A stretch of DNA of 64,000 nt from Actinocatenispora sp036503555 (lineage in GTDB: Bacteria; Actinomycetota; Actinomycetes; Mycobacteriales; Micromonosporaceae): positions 200,313 through 264,312 of the forward strand of contig DASXWQ010000013.1 in the NCBI GenBank assembly GCA_036503555.1. The letters are read 5' to 3'. Both the position numbers and the translations under genes were made by a program. The notes below the pieces were generated by a model, which had not been told where the DNA came from, searched no databases, and saw nothing but the letters and a program-made list of their open reading frames with translations. Shown one piece after another: positions 32,128-41,087 of the stretch (the first letter of the stretch is position 1; the number at the start of each line of letters is the position of its first letter).

Positions 32128-33069
32128 GTGGCGACCACGCAGGCAGAGCAGCGGGTGGGTGCGCGCGAGATCGCCGCGCCGCGGCGCCTCGCCCGGCGAA
32201 CACGCAACGGGCCGGCCGCGGTGGCGTTCACACTGCCGGCGTTGGTGATCTTCGCGGTCTTCACCATCCTGCCGACCGCGTACACGTTCGTGATCAGCCT
32301 GTTCGACTGGAACCCGCTGAACGTCGCGCAGTCCCGCTTCATCGGCGCCGGCAACTACACCAAGCTGTTCGCGCACGCCACGCCGTCGTTCGGCGCGAGC
32401 GCGCTGACCTCGCTCTACTTCACGGCCGGCATGGTGCTCGGCGGCACGGCGATCTCGCTGGCCGTCGCCGTACTCCTGCAACGCGGCGGCGCGCTTCTCG
32501 GCGCGGTACGCGTCGCGGTGTTCGTGCCGCACGTGACGCCGCTGGTGGCCACCTCGATCGTCTGGGTCTGGATCTTCAACCCGCAGTTCGGTCTGGCCAA
32601 CGCGGTGCTGCACGCCGCCGGGCTGTCCGGGGTGGACTGGCTGGACAACTCGGCGACGGCGATGCCGGCCGTGCTGGCGTACAGCCTGTGGCACGAGGTC
32701 GGGTTCACCGTGGTGATCTTCCTCGGCGGGCTGAGCGTGATCTCCGGCGAGCTGGGGGAGGCCGCCCGCGTCGACGGCGCCAACCGCTGGCAGGAGTTCT
32801 GGTACGTCACGTGGCCGCAGCTGCGCCCGGTGACCGTGTTCGTCGTGACCATCTCCACGATCTCGTCGCTGCAGGCGTTCACCCAGTTCTTCCTGATGAC
32901 CCAGGGCGGGCCGGTGCACGCCACCACCACCCTGAGCTTCCTGCTGTACCAGGAGGCGTTCGTGTTCTTCCACACCGGGTACGCGGCGGCCCTCGCCGTC
33001 GTGCTGTTCGTCGTGACCGCGCTGTTCACCCTGCTGCAGTTCCGGACCCGACGGTCCTCGTCGCGCTAG
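32128..33069 (+). CDS. Sugar ABC transporter permease (first gene of the operon)
   Basis: A 313-residue MalF-like permease. A basic amino-terminal tail precedes six helices, the first VAFTLPALVIFAVFTILPTAYTFVISLF. The EAA loop is EAARVDGANRWQEFWYVTWPQL near residues 212-233. GTG 32128 begins VATTQAEQRVG; an upstream GTG in frame at 32074 adds an unconserved basic tail. It pairs with the permease at 34365; the binding protein gene lies between them. Confidence 0.9.
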   Translation: MATTQAEQRVGAREIAAPRRLARRTRNGPAAVAFTLPALVIFAVFTILPTAYTFVISLFDWNPLNVAQSRFIGAGNYTKLFAHATPSFGASALTSLYFTAGMVLGGTAISLAVAVLLQRGGALLGAVRVAVFVPHVTPLVATSIVWVWIFNPQFGLANAVLHAAGLSGVDWLDNSATAMPAVLAYSLWHEVGFTVVIFLGGLSVISGELGEAARVDGANRWQEFWYVTWPQLRPVTVFVVTISTISSLQAFTQFFLMTQGGPVHATTTLSFLLYQEAFVFFHTGYAAALAVVLFVVTALFTLLQFRTRRSSSR

Positions 33070-33083
33070 GAGTCGCTCACCCC

Positions 33084-34364
33084 ATGCCGATCTCACCCCT
33101 CACCCGCGCCGTGGCCGTACTGGCCGCGGGCGTGCTCGCCGCCGGCGGACTGGCCGGCTGCGGCGCGGGCTCGTCGTCCGGCAAGACCACCGTCACGTTC
33201 ATGGAGGCGATGAGCGCGGGCACGCTCAAGCCGTCCCTGGAGTACCTGACGAAGCAGTTCGAGAAGCAGCACAAGGACATCGACGTCCAGCTCGTCAGCG
33301 AGCCGGATTACCCGACGCTGCGCAACAAGGAGACCGCGTCGCTGGCCGCGGGCAAGCCGCCGACGATCGGCCAGGCGTACTCGGACTGGGCCGCGACGTA
33401 CGCCAAGAGCCAGGTGCTGGTGCCGCTCGACACGTACGCGAAGCAGGCGGACGTCGACGCGCTCTACCCCGGCGTGCGCTCGGATCTCTACCTGCCGAGC
33501 GACCACAAGCTCTACATGTGGCCGTTCAACAAGAGCGTCGTCATCCAGTACTACAACCAGAAGATGTTGTCCGCCAAGGGAAAGAGCGCGCCGAAGACGT
33601 GGGACGAGTTCGCCGCGACGGCCAGGGCGCTGTCCGGCAACGGTACGGTCGGCGTCGCGATCGACCCGGGCGGGGCGGCGGGCCCGGCCGGCGGTGAGGC
33701 GTGGTTCGAGATCCTCGCCGCGGCGTACGGCACGCCGGTGTTCGCCGACGACGGCACGCCGCGGTTCACCAGCGCCGCCGCCGTCAAGGCGATGACGTAC
33801 CTCGCCGACCTGAAGAAGGCGGGCGCGCTGTCGCTGGGCAAGAACTACCCGGGCCAGGTGGCGCTCGGCGCCGGCAAGGGCGGCTTCGACATCTCCAGCG
33901 TCGCCAGCTTCTTCTACAACAAGCAGGCCGTCGGCGGGAAGTTCCCGATGGGTACCGCACCGCTGCCGAGCGGCCCGGCCGGCGCGGCGAACCAGATGGC
34001 CGGCACCAACATCGTCATGTTCGCCAAGGCGTCCGACGAGGAGAAGAAAGCCGCCTGGCAGTTCCTGAGCTACCTGTCGTCGCCGGACGCGCAGGCGTAC
34101 TGGGCGAGCCACTCCGGCTACCTGCCGGTGACGCCGGCCGCGCTGCCGAAGATGGCGGACTTCGTGGCGAAGAACCCGTACCAGAAGTTCGGCGCGGACG
34201 CGCTGAAGACCGCGAAGGCCGACCCGCCGTACCCGTGGGTGACGAAGGCGCAGGGCGAGCTGGCGGTGGCGATGCAGTCGGCGCTGACCGGCAAGCAGTC
34301 GCCGGCGGCGGCGCTCGCCGACGCGCAGAAGCAGGCCGCGGCCGAGGCGAAGTCGGGAGAGTAG
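33084..34364 (+). CDS. Sugar ABC transporter substrate-binding lipoprotein
   Basis: A 426-residue family-1 binding protein. The lipobox LAGC puts the lipid at Cys26. Later landmarks are TVTFMEAMSAGTLKPSLEYLTKQFEKQHKDI, WPFNKSVVIQYYNQKML and AWQFLSYLSSPDAQAYWASHSGYLPV. It captures an extracellular sugar. It differs clearly from the binding protein at 4258, so the two importers should take different sugars. The stop abuts the next permease start directly. Confidence 0.9.
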   Translation: MPISPLTRAVAVLAAGVLAAGGLAGCGAGSSSGKTTVTFMEAMSAGTLKPSLEYLTKQFEKQHKDIDVQLVSEPDYPTLRNKETASLAAGKPPTIGQAYSDWAATYAKSQVLVPLDTYAKQADVDALYPGVRSDLYLPSDHKLYMWPFNKSVVIQYYNQKMLSAKGKSAPKTWDEFAATARALSGNGTVGVAIDPGGAAGPAGGEAWFEILAAAYGTPVFADDGTPRFTSAAAVKAMTYLADLKKAGALSLGKNYPGQVALGAGKGGFDISSVASFFYNKQAVGGKFPMGTAPLPSGPAGAANQMAGTNIVMFAKASDEEKKAAWQFLSYLSSPDAQAYWASHSGYLPVTPAALPKMADFVAKNPYQKFGADALKTAKADPPYPWVTKAQGELAVAMQSALTGKQSPAAALADAQKQAAAEAKSGE

Positions 34365-35213
34365 ATGCCCGCCGCACGACGCGCCCGGCGGCGCCGGATC
34401 GCCGGGCCGGTGGTCCGGCGCGTGGTCGCGGTCGCCGTCGGGTGCGCGTTCCTCGCCCCGTTCTGGTGGGTGGTGACCACGTCGCTGGCCCGTACCTCCG
34501 ACGTGTACCGGTTCCCGCCGTCGCTGCTGCCGCACTGGCACTGGGCGAACTACGCCCGGGCCTGGGCGGCGGCACCGTGGCCGCGGCTGTTCGGCAACAC
34601 CGTGCTGATCGCGCTCGCCACCGTGGTACTCGCGGTGCTCACCTCGGTGCTCGCCGGGTTCGCGTTCGGCGTGCTGCGTTTCCGCGGGCGTACCGCGCTG
34701 TTCACGGTGGTGCTGGCGGTGATGATGGTGCCGCAGACGGTGCTGCTGATCCCGGACTACGTGGTCGCGCAGACCGCCGACCTGCTCGACACGTACTGGA
34801 TCCAGATCCTGCCGTGGGGGGCCAGCGTGTTCGGCATCTTCCTGGTGCGGCAGTTCTTCGCCGGGCTGCCGGCCGAGCTGTTCGACGCGGCGGAGCTGGA
34901 CGGTGCGGGGCGGCTGCGGATGCTGTGGTCGATCGGCGTACCGCTGGTGCGGCCGGCGATCCTGATCGTCGCGCTGAACGTGTTCCTCGGCTCGTGGAAC
35001 TCGTTCGTCTGGCCGTTCGTCATGACCTCGTCGCCGTCGGTGCAGCCGGTGGAGGTCGGCCTCGCGACGTTCTACGGCGCGCAGGGCACCGACTGGACGG
35101 GGCTGTCGGCGGCGGTCACGTTCACCACGATCCCGGTACTGGTGCTGTTCCTCGCACTGCAACGGCACTTCCTCACCGGCGCGTACTCGACGGCCGGGGG
35201 GCTTCGTGGCTGA
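34365..35213 (+). CDS. Sugar ABC transporter permease, MalG type
   Basis: A 282-residue permease with six helices. The EAA loop is DAAELDGAGRLRMLWSIGVPLVRPA near residues 186-210. Its ATG directly follows the binding-protein stop, and its end overlaps the HAD gene by eight bases. No ATPase gene is in this operon; it must borrow one, such as MsiK elsewhere or the ATPase at 7413. Confidence 0.92.
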   Translation: MPAARRARRRRIAGPVVRRVVAVAVGCAFLAPFWWVVTTSLARTSDVYRFPPSLLPHWHWANYARAWAAAPWPRLFGNTVLIALATVVLAVLTSVLAGFAFGVLRFRGRTALFTVVLAVMMVPQTVLLIPDYVVAQTADLLDTYWIQILPWGASVFGIFLVRQFFAGLPAELFDAAELDGAGRLRMLWSIGVPLVRPAILIVALNVFLGSWNSFVWPFVMTSSPSVQPVEVGLATFYGAQGTDWTGLSAAVTFTTIPVLVLFLALQRHFLTGAYSTAGGLRG

Positions 35214-35907
35214 CGGTGTGGTGCTGGTCGACCTGGACGGCACCCTGTACGCCGGCGACGGCCCGATCCGCCGCTACGCCGGCGAACTGGCCGCGCTGAC
35301 CGGCGACGCGGCGCTGCCCGCCCGCGTCGCCGAATACCTCGCCGGCGGTACGGTGCCGGGCGCCTCCGACGGCTGGGAGGCCGTGCGTACGCTCGCCGCG
35401 GACGCGCCACTGTCCCTTGTGGACACCGCGTTCCTGCGCGCCCGGTCGGGCCTGGCCGACGGGTCCGTGCCGGTCACCGTGCCGGACGGGCTGGTCGACC
35501 TGCTGGCGGAGCTGCGCGCCGGGCACCTCGTCGTACTGGCCACGAACAGCCCGCGCGACGGGCTGCTCGCGCTGCTGAACCGGCTCGGCGTCGCCGGCCT
35601 GTTCGACGAGATCGTGTTCTCCGCCCGCAAGCCCACCGGCGTACGCCCGCTGCTCGCGCGGCTGCTGGCGACCGTCGGCGCCGCGGCCGAGCCGTGGCGT
35701 GCGCTGTCGGTCGGCGACCACTGGCACAACGACATCGCACCCGCACTGTCCGCCGGCGCCGCCACCGGGTATGTTGACCGGTTCGGCCGAGCCGCCGGGC
35801 CGGCGCACCTGACCGGTCCGACGGTCGGCGACCTGCTGCCCGGGATCCGTCGCTGGGCAGCCGATCCGGCGCGTTTCGTCGCGGAGCATCCACTCGCCGG
35901 GTCCTGA
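35206..35907 (+). CDS. HAD-family phosphatase linked to the sugar importer
   Basis: A 233-residue HAD hydrolase. Motif I is VLVDLDGTLY with the Asp-x-Asp pair at residues 9 and 11, motif II LATNSPRDG, the Lys region RKPTGVRP, and the last motif SVGDHWHNDIAPALSAGA. The cap is of the small helical type. It should remove phosphate from a sugar phosphate or a nucleotide. The GTG start overlaps the permease gene, so its product is made with the importer. Its natural substrate may be a phosphorylated form of the imported compound, which is inference. Confidence 0.87.
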   Translation: MADGVVLVDLDGTLYAGDGPIRRYAGELAALTGDAALPARVAEYLAGGTVPGASDGWEAVRTLAADAPLSLVDTAFLRARSGLADGSVPVTVPDGLVDLLAELRAGHLVVLATNSPRDGLLALLNRLGVAGLFDEIVFSARKPTGVRPLLARLLATVGAAAEPWRALSVGDHWHNDIAPALSAGAATGYVDRFGRAAGPAHLTGPTVGDLLPGIRRWAADPARFVAEHPLAGS

Positions 35908-35925
35908 TGCGCGGGAGGATGTCGG

Positions 35926-37206
35926 TTGTCCACTGTGGAGTTCTTCGGTGGTCTCGGCGTGATCGGATCGAGCAAGGTCCTCGTCCGGCACGGCGACCAC
36001 CGGGTGCTGCTCGACCTCGGCCTGGACGTACCGGCCGGCGGTGACCTGTTCCGGGCGCCGCTGCCGGCCCGACCCGGCCGCGAGCTGGCCGACCGGCTGC
36101 GCGTCGGCGCCGCGCCGCGCGTCCCCGGCCTGTTCGACCCGGCGTACCTGCCGGACGCCGACGAGGCACCGGGGCTCGCGTACCTGGCGCAGCCGGCGGG
36201 GGAGACCACGGTGTTCGTCTCGCACCCGCACCTGGACCACGTGGGCCTCGCCGGGTTCGTCCGTCCCGACGTCGCCGTGCACGCCCACCGCGACGCCGTG
36301 CGGCTGCTCACCGCGCTCGCGGACACCGGCGCCGGCCTCGCCGGTCGGGAGCCCCGCTGGCACCCGTTGACCGACGGCGAAACCATCCACTGTGGACAGA
36401 TCGAGGTCACCTGCGTACCGGTCGACCACGACGTGCCCGGCGCCTGCGGCTACCTGGTGCGTACGCCGGCCGGGACGCTCGCGTACACCGGGGACATCCG
36501 GTTCCACGGGCGGCATCCGGAGCGGTCCGAGGCGTTCGTGGCGGCGGCCCGCGGCTGCGACGTACTGGTCACCGAGGGCACCACGCTCGGCTGGCCGGCG
36601 CCCGACGGGCCGCCGCGCAACGAGACCGACGTCGCCGCCGCGTACGTCGGCGCCCTGCGCGAGACCGCCGGCCTCGTCCTGCTCGCCACGTACCCCCGCG
36701 ACGTCGAACGCGCCGGCGAGTTCGTCACGCTGACCCGCGACGCCGGCCGGGCACTGGTGTGGCCGCAGCCGGTCGCCGACTTCCTGCGCCGGGTCGGCGT
36801 ACCCGGTGCGGTGTCGTGGGACACCGTGTCGCTGGACGCGGTGCACGCCACGCCCGGCAGCTTCGTCGTCGCCCCCGAGCCGTACGACTTCGCCGGGCTG
36901 CTCGACCTGCCACTCGGCGCCCACGCGCGCTACCTGCACGCCAACGGCGAGCCGCTCGGTCCGTTCGACCCGCGCTGGTCGCTGTTCACCGACTGGCTCG
37001 ACGCGCTGTCGGTACCGCTCGACACGATCGGCTGCTCCGGCCACGCCAGCCAGGACGACCTGCACCGGATGGTCGAGCGGATCCACCCCGGCGCCGTCTT
37101 CCCGATCCACACCACCGCGCCGACCCGCCTGCACCCGCCGCTCGGCGTACGCCGGGTCGTCGCCGCCTACGGCACCACGTACGCGTTCACCGGCGAGCCC
37201 GCCTGA
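35926..37206 (+). CDS. RNase J-like metallo-beta-lactamase-fold hydrolase
   Basis: A 426-residue MBL-fold enzyme. The metal motif is SHPHLDHVG (His100-x-His102-x-Asp104-His105), then PVDHDVPGACG, TGDIRFHG and, near the end, CSGHASQDDLHRMVERIHPGAVFPIHT, which is the RNase J/beta-CASP ending. It is shorter than RNase J (about 550) and lacks its carboxyl domain. TTG 35926 follows GGGAGGA. It is encoded 18 bases after the HAD gene in a sugar-importer operon, where an RNA-processing enzyme is unexpected. It may be a phosphodiesterase or lactonase for the imported substrate. Confidence 0.82.
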   Translation: MSTVEFFGGLGVIGSSKVLVRHGDHRVLLDLGLDVPAGGDLFRAPLPARPGRELADRLRVGAAPRVPGLFDPAYLPDADEAPGLAYLAQPAGETTVFVSHPHLDHVGLAGFVRPDVAVHAHRDAVRLLTALADTGAGLAGREPRWHPLTDGETIHCGQIEVTCVPVDHDVPGACGYLVRTPAGTLAYTGDIRFHGRHPERSEAFVAAARGCDVLVTEGTTLGWPAPDGPPRNETDVAAAYVGALRETAGLVLLATYPRDVERAGEFVTLTRDAGRALVWPQPVADFLRRVGVPGAVSWDTVSLDAVHATPGSFVVAPEPYDFAGLLDLPLGAHARYLHANGEPLGPFDPRWSLFTDWLDALSVPLDTIGCSGHASQDDLHRMVERIHPGAVFPIHTTAPTRLHPPLGVRRVVAAYGTTYAFTGEPA

Positions 37207-37247
37207 GCCTCACACCGGCCCCTCGGGCACCGCGCTGATGGACCTGC

Positions 37248-37886
37248 TCACGACAGGCCGTCGGCGTGGTCCGGCATGGTCAGCTGCTCGGCGAACCAGC
37301 CGCGTGCCTCCGCCGCGACCCGTTCCAGCGCGCCGGGCTCGGCGAACAGGTGCGTCGCGCCCGGCACCACCACGAGCCGATGCGTACCGGGCAGCTCGGC
37401 CGCGGCGCGCTCGTTCAACGCGAGTACCGTCTCGTCCGCGCCGCCGACCAACAGCAGCGTCGGCGCGCGTACCCGGCGCAGCGTGTCGTCGCCCGCCAGA
37501 TCGGGCCGGCCGCCGCGGGACACCACCGCACGGACCTCGGCCGGCCGGTCCGCCGCCAGCCGCAACGCCGCCGCCGCACCGGTACTCGCGCCGAACACGC
37601 CGAGCGGCAGCCGCCCCGTCGTACGGTGCAGCCAGTCCGCCGCGCCCGCCAGCCGGTCGGCCAACAGCCCGATGTCGAACCGGCGGCCCACCTCCGTGTC
37701 CTCCGCGACCGTCAGCAGATCCACCAGCAGCGCCGCGAACCCGGCGTCCGCCAGCACCGCCGCCACCATCCTGTTGCGCGGGCTGTGCCGGGAACTGCCG
37801 CTGCCGTGCGCGAACAACACCACTCCGCGCGGGTGCGGCGGCACCGTCAGATCACCGTCCAGCCCCCGCACCGTCACCCCCGCCAC
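37248..37886 (-). CDS. Alpha/beta hydrolase (dienelactone-hydrolase-like)
   Basis: About 212 residues. The nucleophile elbow is GVFGASTGAAAAL, with the oxyanion part VVLFAHGSGSSRHSPRN near the start, an acid in LLLVGGADETVLALNE and the His in VPGATHLFAEPGAL. This is the small actinobacterial hydrolase group often fused or adjacent to phosphoribosyltransferases. Substrate unknown. The amino terminus is uncertain: GTG 37886 is the best guess, with an open frame to 37955. Confidence 0.8.
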   Translation of the reverse strand: MAGVTVRGLDGDLTVPPHPRGVVLFAHGSGSSRHSPRNRMVAAVLADAGFAALLVDLLTVAEDTEVGRRFDIGLLADRLAGAADWLHRTTGRLPLGVFGASTGAAAALRLAADRPAEVRAVVSRGGRPDLAGDDTLRRVRAPTLLLVGGADETVLALNERAAAELPGTHRLVVVPGATHLFAEPGALERVAAEARGWFAEQLTMPDHADGLS

Positions 37887-38475
37887 CCACCAGGTATACC
37901 GCCGCGGATCCGGCGCGACCGGCGGCTTCGCCGATCGAGACCCGGCCCAGCCCACGCTGCTGGTTCCTTTCGGTCGGGTGCCGCCCGTTTCCGTACCGGG
38001 AGGGATGCATGGGGGCGAAGCGGCACGACGCCCACGAGCCCGGACGATCTCCGGTCTGCTCGAAGACCTGCGCGCCGTGCATCGTCGCCTCGACCCAGCG
38101 GTACCGCATCGGGAACCTGTTGCCGGTCCACCCCGGCCCCGTTCTCGCGGTGCTCTGCCGCACCTTCACCGGCCCCGGCGATCTGGCCGCCGACGAGCTG
38201 CCGGCCCGTCGCCGCCGAATTCCCACCCCTCGTCGGGCGGGTCGGGGCGCCCGAGATGCCGCCAGTCGACGGTGTCGCCACCCGAGTCCGGCCAACTACC
38301 GGAGCTTCTGCCTTTCTTGTCCTGCCTCAACAGCACGTTGAGAACACCGATCCCCACCAGCACGAAGACCAGACACCGCAGCACAGCGGCGGCGGACGCC
38401 TGATCGGCATGGCCGTCCGCGACGTCGCAGTGCTGCTCCTGGTGCCCTTTGTCATGAACGGCAGGTGGGTGGGTG
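37887..38475. other. 589-base region with no convincing gene
   Basis: Two overlapping short frames on opposite strands show coding-like third positions. Plus strand 38010-38341 has about 65 GC-rich codons with several cysteines (PVCSKTCAPC) and then loses its bias. Minus strand 38166-38384 (72 codons, listed separately) begins with a hydrophobic stretch. They cannot both be real in full. No repeat, RNA gene or mobile element is visible here. Confidence 0.4.
38166..38384 (-). CDS. Possible 72-residue small membrane protein
   Basis: From GTG 38384 the frame reads LRCLVFVLVGIGVLNVLLRQ, a single hydrophobic helix, followed by a Gly/Asp/Arg tail with WRHLGRPDPPDEGWEFGGDG. Third positions are mostly G or C. 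There is no good ribosome site, and the opposite strand has an overlapping frame, so confidence is low. I do not recognise the protein. Confidence 0.3.
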   Translation of the reverse strand: MLRCLVFVLVGIGVLNVLLRQDKKGRSSGSWPDSGGDTVDWRHLGRPDPPDEGWEFGGDGPAARRRPDRRGR

Positions 38476-39585
38476 TCAGTGCAGGTCGGACTGGCGGGCG
38501 ATGGTGGCGACGGCCCGGCGTACGGCGCCGAGCGGGGCGTGCGGGATCAGCTCGTCGAGGAAGGCGTACCGGCGGCGCAGCGAGGCGTGGTAGGCGTCGG
38601 TGTCGGCGGAGTCGCGGACCGCGTGCCACCAGTCGGCGATGTCGCCCCATCCGGGCGCGGCGAGCGAGCCGCCGAACTGTTGGACGGACAGCGCCGAGCA
38701 GGCCCCGGCGAACGCGAGGCGGTCGGCCAGCGGCCAGCCGGCGAGGGTGCCCAGCACCATGCCGGCGCCGAACACGTCGCCGGCCCCGGTCGCGTCGAGG
38801 GCGGCGACCCGCGGCGCGGGTACGTGTGCCTCCTCGCCCGACAGGGAGTCGATCGCGAGGGCCCCGTCGGCGCCGTTGGTGACGACGGCGAGCGGCACCA
38901 TGTCGGCCAGTACGTACAGCGCGTCGCGGGCGCTCTCGGTCCTCGTGTACGCCATCGCCTCGGTGGCGTTGGGCAGGAACGCGTGGCAGTACGCGAGCTG
39001 GTCGAGCACGTGTGCGTCCCAGGTACCGGTGGCGTCCCAGCCGACGTCGGCGAACACGAGCGCGCCGTCGGCGGCGGACCGGTCGGCCCAGGACGCGTCG
39101 GCGCCGCCGAGCAGGTCGGTCGCGGCGAGGTCCACGACGATCGCCCCGGACCGCGGTGGGCGTCCGATCATCTCGGTCGGCGGTACGGGCGGCGCGTGGC
39201 CGTGCGTGACCATCGACCGGTCACCGGCGCACGCCATCGACACGGTCACCGGCGAGTGCCAGCCGTCGAACCGGCGTGACCGGGACAGGTCGACGCCTTC
39301 CTGCTCGGCCAACGTACGCCAGCAGAAGTCGCCGTAGTCGTCGGACGAGAACGCCGCCGCCAGCGATGTGCGCAGGCCGAGACGGCTGGCGGCGATCGCC
39401 AGGTTGGCGATGCCGCCGGGGCAGGAGCCCATGCCCTCGGCCCAGACCTCGGTGCCGTGCCCGGGCATCTCGGCCAGGCCGGTGAACACGATGTCGAGAA
39501 ACACCGTGCCGGACACGAACAAGTCGAAATCGGCGCCACCCGTGACACGGGTCGTCGCGAGTGGGTCGAAGGCACTGCCCGGCAT
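38476..39585 (-). CDS. PfkB-family carbohydrate kinase
   Basis: A 369-residue kinase of the ribokinase/PfkB fold. Signature 1 lies in GMGSCPGGIANLAIAASRLGLRTSL and signature 2 in LDATGAGDVFGAGMVLGTLAG, whose Asp is the catalytic base. An ATP-grasping VVTNGADGALAI precedes it. It phosphorylates a sugar or nucleoside using ATP. ATG 39585 is preceded by GAGGTGG; GTG 39600 is an alternative. It is divergent from the family-4 glycosidase, so the two probably share a regulated promoter region and act in one pathway. Confidence 0.88.
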   Translation of the reverse strand: MPGSAFDPLATTRVTGGADFDLFVSGTVFLDIVFTGLAEMPGHGTEVWAEGMGSCPGGIANLAIAASRLGLRTSLAAAFSSDDYGDFCWRTLAEQEGVDLSRSRRFDGWHSPVTVSMACAGDRSMVTHGHAPPVPPTEMIGRPPRSGAIVVDLAATDLLGGADASWADRSAADGALVFADVGWDATGTWDAHVLDQLAYCHAFLPNATEAMAYTRTESARDALYVLADMVPLAVVTNGADGALAIDSLSGEEAHVPAPRVAALDATGAGDVFGAGMVLGTLAGWPLADRLAFAGACSALSVQQFGGSLAAPGWGDIADWWHAVRDSADTDAYHASLRRRYAFLDELIPHAPLGAVRRAVATIARQSDLH

Positions 39586-39698
39586 CGGCCACCTCGGCAC
39601 GGCACGTCGTCAGGTACCGCGACACCGTACCCGCGCCGGGACACGCGCGACCACCGAACACGCGCTGTTAGGGTCGGTCCTGGCGGAGGGGAGACGGG

Positions 39699-41051
39699 AT
39701 GCGGCTCGCGATTCTCGGTGGTGGCGGCTTCCGCGTGCCGCTGGTCTACCAGGCGCTGCTGTCCGACACCGCCGACCGGCGCGTCGACGAGGTTGTGCTC
39801 TACGACGTCGACGCCGACCGGGTCGCCGCCGTCGACCACGTGCTGCGCGGGATGGCGGACGAGACGTCCGGTGCCGTCCGGGTACGCACCGAGGCGGTGC
39901 TGGACGACGCGCTCGCCGGCGCCGACGTGGTGTTCTCCGCGATGCGGGTGGGTGGGGCGGCCGGCCGGGTCGCGGACGAGCGGGTCGCGCTGGATCTCGG
40001 CCTGCTCGGCCAGGAGACCACCGGCGCGGGCGGCCTCGCGTACGGGCTGCGCACGGTGCCGGTGGCCCGGCACGTCGCCGCGCGGATCGCCGCGGTGTGT
40101 CCGCAGGCGTGGGTCGTGAACTTCACCAACCCGGTCGGCATGATCACCGAGGCGATGCAGGCGGTGCTCGGAGACCGGGTGGTCGGCGTGTGCGACACGC
40201 CGGTGGGGTTGGCCGCCGGCGCGGTCCGCGCGCTCGGCGCGGACCCGGCCCGCACCGCCGTGGAGTACGTCGGGCTCAACCATCTGGGCTGGCTGCGCGG
40301 GCTGCGCGTGGACGGTGTCGACGCGCTGCCGCGGCTGCTGGCCGACGACGCGGCGCTGGCCCGGACGGAGGAGGGGCGGCTGTTCGGCGCGGACTGGCTG
40401 CGCGCGCTCGGCGCGATCCCCAACGAATACCTGTACTACTACTACTTCACCCGCGAGGCGGTGGCGACGCTGCGGGCCGGCGGCGACACCCGCGGCGAGT
40501 TCCTCGCCCGCCAGCAGGACGCGTTCTACGCCGCGGCGAACGCCCGGCCCGCCGAGGCGCTGGCCACGTGGCGCCGGGCGCGCGCCGAGCGGGACGCGAC
40601 GTACATGGCGGAGAACCGGGAGAGCGCCGGGGCGGGGGAGCGGTCCGCCGACGACATCGCCGCCGGCGGGTACGAGGGGGTGGCCCTGGCGCTGGTCGCG
40701 GCGGTCGCCCGGAACGAGCCGGCGACCCTGATCCTCAACGTACGCAACGGATCCGCGGTGCCCGGGCTGCCCGCCGACGCGGTCGTCGAGGTCGCCTGCC
40801 ACGTCGACGCGAACGGTCCGCGCCCGCTCGCCACCCACCCGCTGCCACCCGCGTCGCTCGGGCTGGTGCAGCAGGTCAAGGGCGTCGAGCGGCTCACCAT
40901 CGAGGCCGCGACGACCGGTTCGTACGCGACGGCGCTGGCGGCGTTCGCCCAGCATCCGCTGGTCGACTCGGTCGCCGCTGCGCGCGCCCTGCTCGCCGGG
41001 TACACGAGGCGGATCCCGGCGTTGGCCGCGGTCTTCACCGCCCGGCCCTGA
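39699..41051 (+). CDS. Family-4 glycosidase (6-phospho-beta-glucosidase-like)
   Basis: A 450-residue GH4 enzyme. The NAD site is LAILGGGGFRVPLVYQAL; the metal and substrate region includes NFTNPVGMITEAMQ, CDTPVGLAAGAVRAL (with the metal Cys) and GLNHLGWLRGL. GH4 enzymes use NAD+ and Mn2+ to break glycosidic bonds of phosphorylated disaccharides by an oxidation-elimination route. A kinase that could phosphorylate its substrate sits divergently, and a phosphatase and MBL hydrolase lie about 4 kb away, making a coherent phospho-sugar set. Confidence 0.9.
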   Translation: MRLAILGGGGFRVPLVYQALLSDTADRRVDEVVLYDVDADRVAAVDHVLRGMADETSGAVRVRTEAVLDDALAGADVVFSAMRVGGAAGRVADERVALDLGLLGQETTGAGGLAYGLRTVPVARHVAARIAAVCPQAWVVNFTNPVGMITEAMQAVLGDRVVGVCDTPVGLAAGAVRALGADPARTAVEYVGLNHLGWLRGLRVDGVDALPRLLADDAALARTEEGRLFGADWLRALGAIPNEYLYYYYFTREAVATLRAGGDTRGEFLARQQDAFYAAANARPAEALATWRRARAERDATYMAENRESAGAGERSADDIAAGGYEGVALALVAAVARNEPATLILNVRNGSAVPGLPADAVVEVACHVDANGPRPLATHPLPPASLGLVQQVKGVERLTIEAATTGSYATALAAFAQHPLVDSVAAARALLAGYTRRIPALAAVFTARP

Positions 41052-41056
41052 CCGCC

Positions 41057-41087
41057 GCCCGGCCCTGACTGCCGCGCGCGGCCGGGC
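41057..41087. terminator. Hairpin between convergent GH4 and NTF2-like genes
   Basis: GCCCGGCC at 41057-41064 pairs with GGCCGGGC at 41080-41087. It fills the 36-base gap between the two stops and can end both. Confidence 0.6.
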
